A DNA stretch of 64,000 bases from Gammaproteobacteria bacterium (GTDB lineage Bacteria > Pseudomonadota > Gammaproteobacteria > CAJXQU01): NCBI GenBank assembly GCA_026984775.1, contig JALSRM010000043.1:62001-126000 (forward strand), in the 5' to 3' direction. A program made the position numbers and the translations under genes. A model generated the notes under the pieces. That model saw only the letters and a program-made list of their open reading frames with translations, did no database searches and was not told where the DNA came from. Shown piece by piece: positions 45,365 through 53,822 of the stretch (within the stretch, counting starts at the first letter, position 1; every line of letters begins with the position of its first letter).

Positions 45365-46210
45365 ATGAGCAACGATAACGAGAAAGTCTTTTTCAAACCC
45401 TATTTTCTTGTGGCGTTAGTCATGTTCGGTTTTATTGCATTTATCGGTTCATTGATCGTTTCAACACACAAGGAAGCCCAGAAAGTTGCTCCGGCAACTG
45501 CGGAACCCACAGGACAAGCTGGCGATCAGGTATCCAGTGAGGTTGAGGAGATAACGGCACCCGTGGGACAGGTCGCGGTTGCCGATGGTTCTTCCTCAGA
45601 AGGAGGAGCCACATCGGGTAACGGTGATCTAGGGAAAACAACGTATGAAAGTGTCTGTTTTGCCTGTCATGGTCAAGGAATCGCTGGTGCACCTAAATTT
45701 GGGGATAAAGAGGCTTGGGGCCCAAGAATTGAAAAAGGGTTGGAAACACTACATGAACATGCATTGAAAGGGTTCACTGGTTCGAGCGGTTCAATGATGC
45801 CAGCCAAGGGAGGACGAGCTGATCTGTCTGATGAAGCGGTTATGGCTGCCGTTGATTACATGGTTTCTGCTGCAGGGGGCAAGGTTAGCGAGGTATCAAA
45901 CACTTCGTCTCAAGACTCACCAGAGAGTTCAGGTGGAGCAACAGTGGCCGTAGTAGATGGTGGAAAGGGTAAGGAGGTTTATGAAGGTACCTGCTTTGCA
46001 TGTCATGCCACTGGAGTTGCGGGTGCGCCCAAATTCGGGGACAAGGAAGCCTGGGCTCCACGCATCTCCAAAGGTAAAGAAACCCTTTATGATCATGCAC
46101 TTCATGGTTTCATGGGTAAGGGAATGATGCCACCCAAAGGTGGTAAGGCTGATCTTTCCGATGAAGAGGTCAAGGCCGCTGTTGATTACATGGTGAATAA
46201 AAGCTCATAA
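45365..46210 (+). CDS. Membrane-anchored cytochrome c with two haem domains (c5-like)
   Basis: A 281-residue protein with one N-terminal helix (about 14-33), an Ala/Pro/Glu/Ser-rich linker, and two copies of an 80-residue class I cytochrome c domain. The haem sites are CFACH at 98-102 and CFACH at 210-214; the Met ligands lie in SMMPAKGG (about 144) and GMMPPKGG (about 256). Both copies share AGAPKFGDKEAWGPRI and DYMV, so they arose by duplication. This is the c5-type (CycB-like) layout, a periplasmic electron carrier tied to the inner membrane, probably giving electrons to the cytochrome oxidase encoded nearby. A bidirectional terminator follows. Confidence 0.92.
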   Translation: MSNDNEKVFFKPYFLVALVMFGFIAFIGSLIVSTHKEAQKVAPATAEPTGQAGDQVSSEVEEITAPVGQVAVADGSSSEGGATSGNGDLGKTTYESVCFACHGQGIAGAPKFGDKEAWGPRIEKGLETLHEHALKGFTGSSGSMMPAKGGRADLSDEAVMAAVDYMVSAAGGKVSEVSNTSSQDSPESSGGATVAVVDGGKGKEVYEGTCFACHATGVAGAPKFGDKEAWAPRISKGKETLYDHALHGFMGKGMMPPKGGKADLSDEEVKAAVDYMVNKSS

Positions 46211-46235
46211 TCAAAGGCTGGGTTCAGAGTTAATC

Positions 46236-46270
46236 AAATAAAGGCACAAGAAGTTCTTGTGCCTTTATTA
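46236..46270. terminator. Bidirectional terminator between the cytochrome c and PBP4 genes
   Basis: A perfect 13-bp inverted repeat, AAAGGCACAAGAA (46240-46252) and TTCTTGTGCCTTT (46254-46266), followed by T-rich sequence on the plus strand (TTTATTATTT). It overlaps the end of the convergent PBP4 gene. Confidence 0.8.
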
Positions 46271-47500
46271 TTTCTGCCCTAATTCGTTCCAATGTGATAG
46301 TTCTTCTGCAACTCGTTTTCTGAAGCCGTAATCCACGGGTTCATTGATCATGAGGGCAAAAGGCAGCCATTTTCCCTGCCGGTTGATGTAGCCTGCATAG
46401 GTACTGATGCCCTTCAAGGTGCCACTTTTGGCCAAGATGCCATCTGTTTGTTTTCGCAGTAAATCGCGCCAAGCTGAAAACCGCTGCAAGACATCGATCA
46501 GCTGCTGTGCGCTGAGCCTGTTTTTGCGGGAGATCCCTGAACCTTCCACAATAGAAAAATCCTGCCAGTTGAACAAACGATTGATCTGTTCTGTCGCCAC
46601 AGATCGAGATTTCTCCATATTGGCTGGTGCACCTTGTTTTTCAACACCTAACAATAGAAACAATTGGTTGGCGATAAAATTGTTCGAGTACTGCAACATT
46701 GCACGGATGATTTCGGGAAGTGCGTGGCTGTTCCGATGACGATAATAAGGGAAGCGGGTGTCTGGAAAACTTCCCTTAAGGATTTGTGCTTGCACAATTT
46801 CTACACCCTGCCTTTTGAGCTTGGCCATCAGGATTTCTGCAAACAGGCGGGCACTCTGGTTTTGATCGACAAGCCTGATTCGGTGTTGGCCAGAGGGCAG
46901 ATTCTTTGACAGTTCTTTCATGAGGAGTGTCAGTGGTGTCTGTTTTTCAGCACTGAATGTTTGTCCATTCTCTCTTCGAATATTGATCGTATTGAAATTG
47001 GCTGCCAGTGGTGCAAGTGGAGCATCGTACGGATTATTTGTATCCGTTTGACCATCGACATGAATTCGTGAGTCAAAATAGCTCTCATCAATACCGATCC
47101 CATTAATCACTTTTAGACCTTTTTTCTGCAGCCCCATCACAATCTGATCGATTTCTTCCGAGATCAGAAAAGGGTCCCCATAACCTTTTATCCACAGAAT
47201 ATTGTCGTGATCGAGGCCAAAGTCAGTGACAAAGTCATGTTTCTGACCCCATGTTTCCAGTGCTAGCAGTGCAGTGACCAGCTTCAGTGTGGAGGCCGGG
47301 ATCATGGGCTTTTCAGGCCGCAGGCTGACTAGTTTATGACCGGAAGTATCAACCATGAGAAGACTGGCTTCTTCAAGTCTTTCAAGGGAGTGCAGGCCTG
47401 CGAAACCTGTTTCTGCACAGGTTATCTGTGGAAGAGATGCGAGATTCAGAAATAGCAGAAGGAGAAAAGATTTTAACGAGATCGTATTTCCTGCATTCAT
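46268..47500 (-). CDS. dacB: D-alanyl-D-alanine carboxypeptidase/endopeptidase (PBP4, DacB)
   Basis: A 410-residue periplasmic penicillin-binding protein of the S13 peptidase family. It has a signal peptide (about 1-29), the SxxK motif as PASTLKLV at about 67-74, SxN as LQYSNNF at about 265-271 and KSG as AKSGTLKG at about 356-363. It trims D-Ala from, or cuts cross-links in, peptidoglycan. The ATG at 47500, with AGGAAAGG upstream, gives a proper signal peptide, while the upstream in-frame start at 47605 does not. It is convergent with the cytochrome c gene and divergent from the oxidase locus. Confidence 0.93.
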   Translation of the reverse strand: MNAGNTISLKSFLLLLFLNLASLPQITCAETGFAGLHSLERLEEASLLMVDTSGHKLVSLRPEKPMIPASTLKLVTALLALETWGQKHDFVTDFGLDHDNILWIKGYGDPFLISEEIDQIVMGLQKKGLKVINGIGIDESYFDSRIHVDGQTDTNNPYDAPLAPLAANFNTINIRRENGQTFSAEKQTPLTLLMKELSKNLPSGQHRIRLVDQNQSARLFAEILMAKLKRQGVEIVQAQILKGSFPDTRFPYYRHRNSHALPEIIRAMLQYSNNFIANQLFLLLGVEKQGAPANMEKSRSVATEQINRLFNWQDFSIVEGSGISRKNRLSAQQLIDVLQRFSAWRDLLRKQTDGILAKSGTLKGISTYAGYINRQGKWLPFALMINEPVDYGFRKRVAEELSHWNELGQK

Positions 47501-47663
47501 TCCAGACCTTTCCTGACAATGGAGCCCTCTGTGGCAAGCGTACTTAATAATAAAAAAGTGTCTGAGACATATTGTCGCACTAAGATTGTTGAGGTAGGAT
47601 AGCATTGAACCGGTTAAATCAATGATCTAGATCAAACTATTATAAAAAAATCGGGGTGGGAGC

Positions 47664-48188
47664 TTGATTACAGTAAAAGCAAAACCCGTTGAATCTGAAC
47701 GGTTCTTTGTGATTCAACCTAATGCATCGCTTACCAAGCAGGGTGCAAGGGTATTTTTGGGCTTTATTGTTTTCGTTTCACTCCTTGTCTTAGCACGTTT
47801 CCTGTTGCTGGGTGCTTGGTTCGTTCTTCCTTTCACCATTCTTGAAGTCGCTTTTATTGGTTTCATTCTTCACCTCATCTTAAAGGCAAACCGACAGGTT
47901 GAAATGATTTCTGTTAGTAACAATGGTATTCGCATAGTAAAACTAACGGATCAGGAAAGGGAAGAGTGGCATTTTGATCCATACTGGGCACAAGTCGAGC
48001 TAAAACACAGTCCGCATGACTGGTATCCAAGCAAGCTGATCATCCGTTCTCATGGACGAGCTGTTGAACTGGCGTCATGTTTGACGAACAGTGAACGGGA
48101 GGAACTGGCGGAAGCATTGAAAGAATCAGTATTTTCCTCCAGAAACTTCCAAGAGCATGATAACCATAATAAACAAATAGAAAAATGA
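47664..48188 (+). CDS. DUF2244 membrane protein, first gene of the cox locus
   Basis: A 174-residue protein with two closely spaced helices (about 29-50 and 52-73) and a soluble C-terminal part with the DUF2244 pattern REEWHFDPYWAQVELKHSP...KLIIRSHGRAVELASCL. DUF2244 genes stand just before coxB in many proteobacteria, and a part in oxidase assembly is assumed but not proved. The start is a TTG at 47664 with GGTGGGAG before it; the next in-frame ATG is far inside the conserved part. It ends 26 bases before the coxB start. Confidence 0.85.
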   Translation: MITVKAKPVESERFFVIQPNASLTKQGARVFLGFIVFVSLLVLARFLLLGAWFVLPFTILEVAFIGFILHLILKANRQVEMISVSNNGIRIVKLTDQEREEWHFDPYWAQVELKHSPHDWYPSKLIIRSHGRAVELASCLTNSEREELAEALKESVFSSRNFQEHDNHNKQIEK

Positions 48189-48214
48189 GTGTGTACTTAA
48201 ATCTGGAGAGAGGC

Positions 48215-49339
48215 ATGAAATCTATCAAGAACAAAATTGCCGGTCTGGCTGGAATGGCAGGTCTGCTGTTGAGTAGTGAGGTAATTGCGAAAAGCAAATA
48301 TAACTTGCCGGAGCCGGCGGATCCTATTGTTCAGCAAATATTTGATGTCCATATGGTGACGTCCGCGATCGCGACGATCATCATGATTATTGTCACTCTG
48401 ATCATCGTCTACTCTTTGATCGTTCATCGAAAGGACAAAGGTTATGTTGCTGATCAGAACTTTCATAAAAGCTGGTTTGGCCGCTGGGCATGGTTGCTGG
48501 TACCGCTCATCGTGCTTGGAATAGATTTCAGTATTGCAAAAACGGCACATAAAACGATGGAAACCATCTATGATGAGCACCCTGAATCAGATATGACTGT
48601 CAAAATCATCGGCTCACAGTGGAAATGGTCATATGAGTATATGGATTCTGGAATCAAGCTGACCAGTAACCTGAACAGGGATTTGACACCGAAAGATGAA
48701 TTCTATTTAAGAGATGTAGATCAGCCCTTGATACTTCCTGTCAATACCAAGATCCGCCTATTGCATACTACTACCGATGTCTTACACAACTGGTGGGTCC
48801 CTCAGATTGCCTATAAGGTCGATGCCATCCCTGGTTATATTACAGAGACACGAACGGAAATCCTGAAAGAAGGCACCTATCGGGGGCAATGTGCTGAGAA
48901 CTGTGGAACAGGCCATGCTTTTATGCCTATCGTCGTGAAAGCAGTGAGTAAGGACGAATTTGCCAAATGGCAGGAAGAACAAGTTGCCGCTGCTGCTGCT
49001 GCCGCCGCCGAGGCTTCTTCTGATAAAGAATGGACGATGGAAGAATTGTTTGCCAAAGGAAAAGAACACTACAATAAAACCTGTGTAGCCTGCCATCAGG
49101 CCAACGGCGAAGGGGTTCCAGGTGTTTTCCCTGCACTCAAAGGCAGTGCCAAGGCAACAGGTGATGTCAAGGTTCATATCCAGACTGTTCTCAATGGTGT
49201 ATCAGGAACGGCCATGGCTGCCTGGAAAGATCAGTTGAATGATCTGGAGATTGCCGCCATTATTACCTATGAGCGGAACGCATGGGGCAATAATACCGGT
49301 GATGTGGTGCAACCAAAACAGGTTGCGGCTGAGAGATAA
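48215..49339 (+). CDS. coxB: Cytochrome c oxidase subunit II with fused cytochrome c domain
   Basis: A 374-residue subunit with a signal peptide (about 1-26) and two helices (about 48-71 and 90-108). The cupredoxin domain has the CuA ligands His191, Cys226, Cys230, His234 and Met237 (GQCAENCGTGHAFM). After an Ala-rich linker (about 258-268) comes a class I cytochrome c domain with CVACH (290-294) and Met in GTAMAAW. The fused haem (caa3 form) accepts electrons and hands them to CuA. The ATG at 48215 with GAGAGG upstream is chosen because the signal peptide starts there; an earlier ATG overlaps the DUF2244 stop. Confidence 0.95.
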   Translation: MKSIKNKIAGLAGMAGLLLSSEVIAKSKYNLPEPADPIVQQIFDVHMVTSAIATIIMIIVTLIIVYSLIVHRKDKGYVADQNFHKSWFGRWAWLLVPLIVLGIDFSIAKTAHKTMETIYDEHPESDMTVKIIGSQWKWSYEYMDSGIKLTSNLNRDLTPKDEFYLRDVDQPLILPVNTKIRLLHTTTDVLHNWWVPQIAYKVDAIPGYITETRTEILKEGTYRGQCAENCGTGHAFMPIVVKAVSKDEFAKWQEEQVAAAAAAAAEASSDKEWTMEELFAKGKEHYNKTCVACHQANGEGVPGVFPALKGSAKATGDVKVHIQTVLNGVSGTAMAAWKDQLNDLEIAAIITYERNAWGNNTGDVVQPKQVAAER

Positions 49340-49388
49340 AAAATGCAGTAGAAGAGTAGAAATTTATGTTAGGAAGAGGAGATCGACT

Positions 49389-50990
49389 ATGAGTACTGAT
49401 ATAGCACACGAAGAACATCACCACGGACCTCCCAAAGGAATCGGTCGCTGGTTGTTCAGTACCAATCACAAGGATATCGGCACCATGTATCTGGTGTTTG
49501 CTCTGACAATGTTGTTTGTAGGTGGTGCAAGTGCCATGTATATCCGGGCAGAGCTGTTTATGCCTGGTGTTCAGTTCATGGAACCCGACTTCTATAACAA
49601 CATGGTGACCAACCATGCACTGATCATGGTCTTTGCTGTTGTCATGCCAGCAGCGGCTGGGTTGGCTAACTGGATGATTCCAATGATGATTGGAGCACCC
49701 GATATGGCGCTGCCAAGATTGAATAACCTGAGCTTCTGGTTGCTCCCTGCGGCTGCGGTCATGTTGATTTTATCCACTGTCGTGCCTTTCCTTCCTGGAG
49801 GTGGATCTGCAATCAACACCGGTTGGACACTCTATCCTCCCTTATCGATCCAGACCGGTATGGCGATGGATTTTGCGATCTTTACAGTTCATATTTTGGG
49901 TGTCTCATCCATCCTGGCATCGATCAATATTGTTGTGACCATTCTCAATATGCGTGCACCGGGAATGACCCTGTTCAAGATGCCCATGTTCTGTTGGGCA
50001 TGGCTGTTTACAGGATTGCTGTTGATTATCATTGCGCCGGTTCTCGCCGGTGGTGTCACCATGCTGTTGTTCGACAGACATTTCGGCACCAGTTTCTTTG
50101 ATGCTGCGGGGGGAGGTGATCCTGTCCTGTTCCAGCACCTGTTCTGGTTTTTCGGCCATCCTGAGGTATATGTACTGTTACTACCTTCGATTGGTGTGCT
50201 GGCCATGATCATCCCCACCTTTGCCCGTAAACCCTTGTTCGGGTATAACTCGTTAGTTGGTGGAATGGCTATCTTGTTCACACTGGGGCTGGTTGCCTGG
50301 GCTCATCATCAATATACCGTTGGCATGGCCGCCGGACCAACCACTTGGTTCATGATCATTACGATTTTGATCTCGATTCCGGTGGGTTTGATGTTATTGA
50401 ACTTCATGATGACCATGTGGCGGGGAGCAATGACCTTCGAAACCCCAATGTTATTTGCGGTGGCCATCGTTCTTATGTTCTCGTTTGCCGGTGTCACGGG
50501 TATCATGCTTGCAGTGGTCCCTGCTGATCTTGAATACCACGATAGCATGTTCGTTGTTGCGCATTTTCACTATGCATTGATCCCTGGCGCTTTGATGGGG
50601 CTTCTTGCAGCAGCCTTTTACTGGTTGCCCAAATGGACGGGTAATATGTATGACGAGCGGCTTGGCAAGATCTTTTTCTGGTGGAATGTGATTTCATTCA
50701 ATATCACTTTTTTCCCACAACATTTTTATGGTCTTGCAGGAATGCCCCGACGTATCGTCGACTATAACCCGGCATTTGCCGATCTGAACATGATTTCCAG
50801 TCTTGGTGCATTCGCCTACGGTTTGTCTCACTTGTTGTTTCTCTACATAGTGATCAAAACAGTCAGAGGAGGCGTGAAAGCCGGGAACAAACCTTGGGAA
50901 GGAGCACAGATTGGGACACCTGGCCTGGAGTGGGATTTGTCGTCTCCCCCTCCTTTTCATAGTTTCACAACACCTCCGGTCGTCAAGTGA
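49389..50990 (+). CDS. coxA: Cytochrome c oxidase subunit I
   Basis: A 533-residue haem-copper oxidase catalytic subunit with twelve helices. Low-spin haem His is in NHALIMVFAV; the CuB His and cross-linked Tyr are in FGHPEVYVLLLP; a further pair of CuB His residues is in WAHHQYTVG; and the helix X pair is in AHFHYALIPG. The HPEVYVL form is A-family, with the K-channel Tyr. It begins HEEHHHGPPKGIGRWLFSTNHKDIGTMYL. The ATG at 49389 follows AGGAAGAGGAGAT. It sits 49 bases after coxB in the same operon. Confidence 0.97.
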   Translation: MSTDIAHEEHHHGPPKGIGRWLFSTNHKDIGTMYLVFALTMLFVGGASAMYIRAELFMPGVQFMEPDFYNNMVTNHALIMVFAVVMPAAAGLANWMIPMMIGAPDMALPRLNNLSFWLLPAAAVMLILSTVVPFLPGGGSAINTGWTLYPPLSIQTGMAMDFAIFTVHILGVSSILASINIVVTILNMRAPGMTLFKMPMFCWAWLFTGLLLIIIAPVLAGGVTMLLFDRHFGTSFFDAAGGGDPVLFQHLFWFFGHPEVYVLLLPSIGVLAMIIPTFARKPLFGYNSLVGGMAILFTLGLVAWAHHQYTVGMAAGPTTWFMIITILISIPVGLMLLNFMMTMWRGAMTFETPMLFAVAIVLMFSFAGVTGIMLAVVPADLEYHDSMFVVAHFHYALIPGALMGLLAAAFYWLPKWTGNMYDERLGKIFFWWNVISFNITFFPQHFYGLAGMPRRIVDYNPAFADLNMISSLGAFAYGLSHLLFLYIVIKTVRGGVKAGNKPWEGAQIGTPGLEWDLSSPPPFHSFTTPPVVK

Positions 50991-50998
50991 TACTGGTA

Positions 50999-51025
50999 TG
51001 ACCCCGCCGGTTTTAGGTGGGGTCA
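50999..51025 (+). other. Intercistronic stem-loop after coxA
   Basis: TGACCCCGCC (50999-51008) pairs with GGTGGGGTCA (51016-51025), including one G-T pair, around a 7-base loop. No T tract follows, and cox genes continue in the same direction, so it may be an RNA processing or attenuation site that sets the dose of the assembly genes and subunit III against subunit I. Confidence 0.5.
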
Positions 51026-51058
51026 TCTTGTCCAAATAATTGAGGTGTAGTTTTGGAA

Positions 51059-51187
51059 ATGGAAGAGGATAAACAGAAGCAACAAAGCAAAGCCAATATT
51101 CGGCTTGCCTTGGGGTTGGGTTTTGTAGCATTACTTGCCATGCTGACAACCATGTATGCCATGAGTGGTGCAAAGATTCCGACATGA
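51059..51187 (+). CDS. Cytochrome oxidase small assembly protein
   Basis: A 42-residue protein with a polar N-terminus (MEEDKQKQQSKANIRL) and one helix (about 17-37). Its stop overlaps the ctaG start by 4 bases (ATGA), the usual sign of translational coupling. Tiny one-helix proteins with a KxxNxRLAL pattern are found between coxA and ctaG in many proteobacteria and are called cytochrome oxidase small assembly proteins. The ATG at 51059 is used; a TTG at 51053, closer to the AGGTG element, would add two residues. Coding status rests on position, overlap and composition. Confidence 0.75.
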   Translation: MEEDKQKQQSKANIRLALGLGFVALLAMLTTMYAMSGAKIPT

Positions 51188-51810
51188 GGGACAAAACATT
51201 GCAAAACGGTCTAGAACAGACGCATGAGAAAAACAAAAAAACAACACGCCTATTGCTATTGATCGTCGTAGGTATGTTCGGGTTTGGTTTTGCAATGGTT
51301 CCTTTATACCGACTTGTCTGTAATGTGGCCGGTATCGGTATCAGTGGTGCAGCAAACAGTGGGCGCATTATTGATAAGAGTGGACATCCGCGCAGCATCG
51401 ACAAGGAACGGCTGGTGACCATTCAATTTGATTCTTTGATCAATGAAGGCTTGCAATGGGAATTCCATCCTTTGGTAAAAGAGATGAAGGTTCATCCAGG
51501 GAAACCCTATGAAGTAAGTTACTACGCAAAAAACAATTCAGGTAAAAAAGTCGTTGCCCAAGCTATTCCGGGAATTACACCTTGGCAGGCGACTTCTTAT
51601 TTCCATAAAACGGAATGTTTTTGTTTCACACAACAGACACTGGATTCGGGTGAGGAAAAGGATATGCCTTTGAAGTTTATCATTGACCCAGATTTACCAA
51701 AGGATATAAAAGTAGTTACCTTGTCCTATACTTTTATGGATACAGATAGATCTTCACTTCGTAAGAAACGAGAACTCAATCTGCCCTCAGATAATAAGCA
51801 TAAAGGTTGA
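51184..51810 (+). CDS. ctaG: Cytochrome c oxidase assembly protein CtaG (Cox11)
   Basis: A 208-residue inner-membrane copper chaperone that delivers CuB to subunit I. One helix (about 22-44) carries the family block MVPLYRLVCNVAGIG with Cys46, and the periplasmic domain has the copper-binding pair Cys145 and Cys147 in ECFCFTQQTL. It ends with DIKVVTLSYTFMD. Its start overlaps the small assembly protein gene. It lies 47 bases before coxC, as usual in gammaproteobacteria. Confidence 0.95.
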   Translation: MRDKTLQNGLEQTHEKNKKTTRLLLLIVVGMFGFGFAMVPLYRLVCNVAGIGISGAANSGRIIDKSGHPRSIDKERLVTIQFDSLINEGLQWEFHPLVKEMKVHPGKPYEVSYYAKNNSGKKVVAQAIPGITPWQATSYFHKTECFCFTQQTLDSGEEKDMPLKFIIDPDLPKDIKVVTLSYTFMDTDRSSLRKKRELNLPSDNKHKG

Positions 51811-51857
51811 TCTTTTAAAATTAACAACGACTAAAACAAGCAAAAAGGCGGAAAAAA

Positions 51858-52739
51858 ATGACAACACATGATCAATACTATGTACCTGAAGGAAGTAAAT
51901 GGCCTATTATTGCAAGCTCGGGTGTGCTGACGCTCCTGGCGGGCATTGCCTTGGCTATTAATGGCATTAATGGAGCAGTAGCCATGATAATCGTAGGCCT
52001 AGTTATCATGGCAATTTTGTTTTTTGGCTGGTTCAGTGAGGTCATCCATGAGTCAAGGGAAGGTTATTATAATGAACAAGTTGATTCATCTTTCCGCCAG
52101 GGGATGATGTGGTTCATTGGCTCAGAAGTCTTTTTCTTTGCCTGTTTCTTTGGAAGTTATTATTACCTGCGGGAGATCACGCTTCCCTATTTGGGTGGAG
52201 AAGGACATCTGGGTAAAACAAACATGCTTTGGGAAGGGTTCAAAAGTACCTGGCCTCTGCTTGATCTACCAGCAACAGAAGGTATCAGGGGGCATTACAT
52301 TGAGGCTAAAGAGGCAATGGGGGCCTGGGGCATTCCTGCCTTGAACACTGCAATCCTTCTCTCCAGTGGGGGCACACTGACGTGGGCCCATTGGGGATTG
52401 AAGAATAATAACAGAAAGCAGTTGAAGATTGGTCTGGCCTTGACAATCATTTTGGGTGTGACTTTCTTCCTGTTACAAGTCAAGGAATATGGTCATGCCT
52501 ATACCGAGCTTCATTTGACTTTGCAATCGGGATTATATGGTTCTATCTTTTATCTTTTAACGGGTTTTCATGGTTTCCATGTTGTAGTAGGCGCAATTAT
52601 GCTTATGGCCATTTTTGGAAGGGCACTGAAAGGCCATTTTTCACCCCATAATCATTTTGCATTCGAAGCTGTTGCCTGGTACTGGCATTTCGTGGACGTA
52701 GTCTGGCTGGGGCTGTTTATTTTTGTCTATTGGTTATAG
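51858..52739 (+). CDS. coxC: Cytochrome c oxidase subunit III
   Basis: A 293-residue membrane protein with seven helices. It begins HDQYYVPEGSKWPIIASSGVLTLLAG. Family blocks are VIHESREGYYNEQVDSSFRQGMMWFIGSEVFFFACFFGSYYYLRE, LLTGFHGFHVVVGAIML and the closing EAVAWYWHFVDVVWLGLFIFVYWL. It stabilises the subunit I core. Ribosome binding site AAAAGGCGG. A 15-bp stem-loop terminator follows, so coxB to coxC are one unit. Confidence 0.96.
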   Translation: MTTHDQYYVPEGSKWPIIASSGVLTLLAGIALAINGINGAVAMIIVGLVIMAILFFGWFSEVIHESREGYYNEQVDSSFRQGMMWFIGSEVFFFACFFGSYYYLREITLPYLGGEGHLGKTNMLWEGFKSTWPLLDLPATEGIRGHYIEAKEAMGAWGIPALNTAILLSSGGTLTWAHWGLKNNNRKQLKIGLALTIILGVTFFLLQVKEYGHAYTELHLTLQSGLYGSIFYLLTGFHGFHVVVGAIMLMAIFGRALKGHFSPHNHFAFEAVAWYWHFVDVVWLGLFIFVYWL

Positions 52740-52745
52740 TTCCGG

Positions 52746-52784
52746 AAGACAATAGAGGCCACAAGCGGTGGCCTCTATTGTCTT
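52746..52784. terminator. Bidirectional stem-loop terminator after coxC
   Basis: A perfect 15-bp stem (52748-52762 with 52768-52782) with a 5-base loop, extended by AA/TT. It stands between coxC and the convergent DUF2909 gene. The T content after the stem is modest (TTGTAT), but the stem is very strong. Confidence 0.75.
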
Positions 52785-52808
52785 GTATCGGAAAATATAA
52801 CGTTGTCT

Positions 52809-53006
52809 CTACATGTTTGGATGGATTTGACCTGTAAGATAACCAATCATTATCATGAGAAAGAGACCAATCGACAGGACAATTCTTATGGTTAATGAGG
52901 TGGCCAGTCGATTGCTTTTATGATCATCCCTGAAAAGGAAAATGGCACCTGAAGCCAGGCTCAATAAAATCAGGGCGAGTATCACCAAAATAATAATTTT
53001 AAACAT
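52809..53006 (-). CDS. DUF2909 twin-transmembrane protein
   Basis: A 65-residue protein with two helices (about 3-25 and 39-60) joined by a short charged loop (FRDDHKSNRLATSL). This is the twin-transmembrane (DUF2909) type that lies reversed between coxC and the SURF1 gene in many gammaproteobacteria. Ribosome binding site AAAAGGTGATGT. A part in oxidase assembly is supposed from this fixed position only. Confidence 0.87.
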   Translation of the reverse strand: MFKIIILVILALILLSLASGAIFLFRDDHKSNRLATSLTIRIVLSIGLFLMIMIGYLTGQIHPNM

Positions 53007-53066
53007 ACATCACCTTTTAGAAAGGTAGCATTAGGTTCCACGGCATTCTACTCCAGTACAAGGGAA

Positions 53067-53822
53067 ATGGATATATCCCGTATTATGAAGACAGGACATT
53101 ATAAATTTAACACTGATCCAAAATCACTCATTATTGCAACCATGATCATTGCTGTGTTGATCTCATTGGGGTTCTGGCAGGTGGCTCGGCGCAATGAAAA
53201 ATTGGCGATTGAGCAACAAATTATCAATAAAAACAGTGGTGAAGTGGTTCAGCTAAATGAGATAAATTCAACCGATCCTCGCGATCTTGAATATCGGAAG
53301 GTTCAGGCAAACGGCCACTTTGTTCAACAAGGGATTGTCTATATCGATAATATACCTCATCAAGGTAGATATGGGTTTAATGTATATGCCCCATTCAAGC
53401 TCAAAGGCAAGGAGGTTTATCTCTTGGTCAATCTGGGCTGGATTGCCAATAAAAACGGGAGAAATTTTCTACCCGATTTCCGAATGGATGAGAAAGAAAA
53501 AACGATTACTGGCAGTATCAGGCTTCCTCCAAAACGCCCGTTTGTTGCTAGTTCAACCGAGCAGCTGAAATTAAAAGAGAAAAACCTGTGGTTGTATATG
53601 GACTTGAAGAAGTATGCCAACGAGGCTCCCTTTGATATATACCCATTTGTGATCTATCTTGACCCTGAGAAGGGAGCTGAATTTATCAGAGAGTGGCCAG
53701 TATTCAATCCAAAAACTGCCATGCATACAGGTTATGCGATCATGTGGTTTTCTCTGGCGTTTATCGCATTGATCATTTTTATTTATACCAGCTCAAGGAA
53801 GTGTGGAGAGGGAACAGAATGA
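53067..53822 (+). CDS. SURF1-family cytochrome oxidase biogenesis protein
   Basis: A 251-residue protein with an N-terminal helix (about 22-43, including LISLGFWQVARRNEK) and a C-terminal helix (about 216-240), with the SURF1 periplasmic domain between: EYRKVQANGHFV, VYIDNIPHQGRYGFNVYAPF and LVNLGWIANKNGR. SURF1 proteins help to insert haem into subunit I. The start could also be the ATG at 53085. The stop overlaps the SCO-like gene start by 4 bases. Confidence 0.93.
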   Translation: MDISRIMKTGHYKFNTDPKSLIIATMIIAVLISLGFWQVARRNEKLAIEQQIINKNSGEVVQLNEINSTDPRDLEYRKVQANGHFVQQGIVYIDNIPHQGRYGFNVYAPFKLKGKEVYLLVNLGWIANKNGRNFLPDFRMDEKEKTITGSIRLPPKRPFVASSTEQLKLKEKNLWLYMDLKKYANEAPFDIYPFVIYLDPEKGAEFIREWPVFNPKTAMHTGYAIMWFSLAFIALIIFIYTSSRKCGEGTE

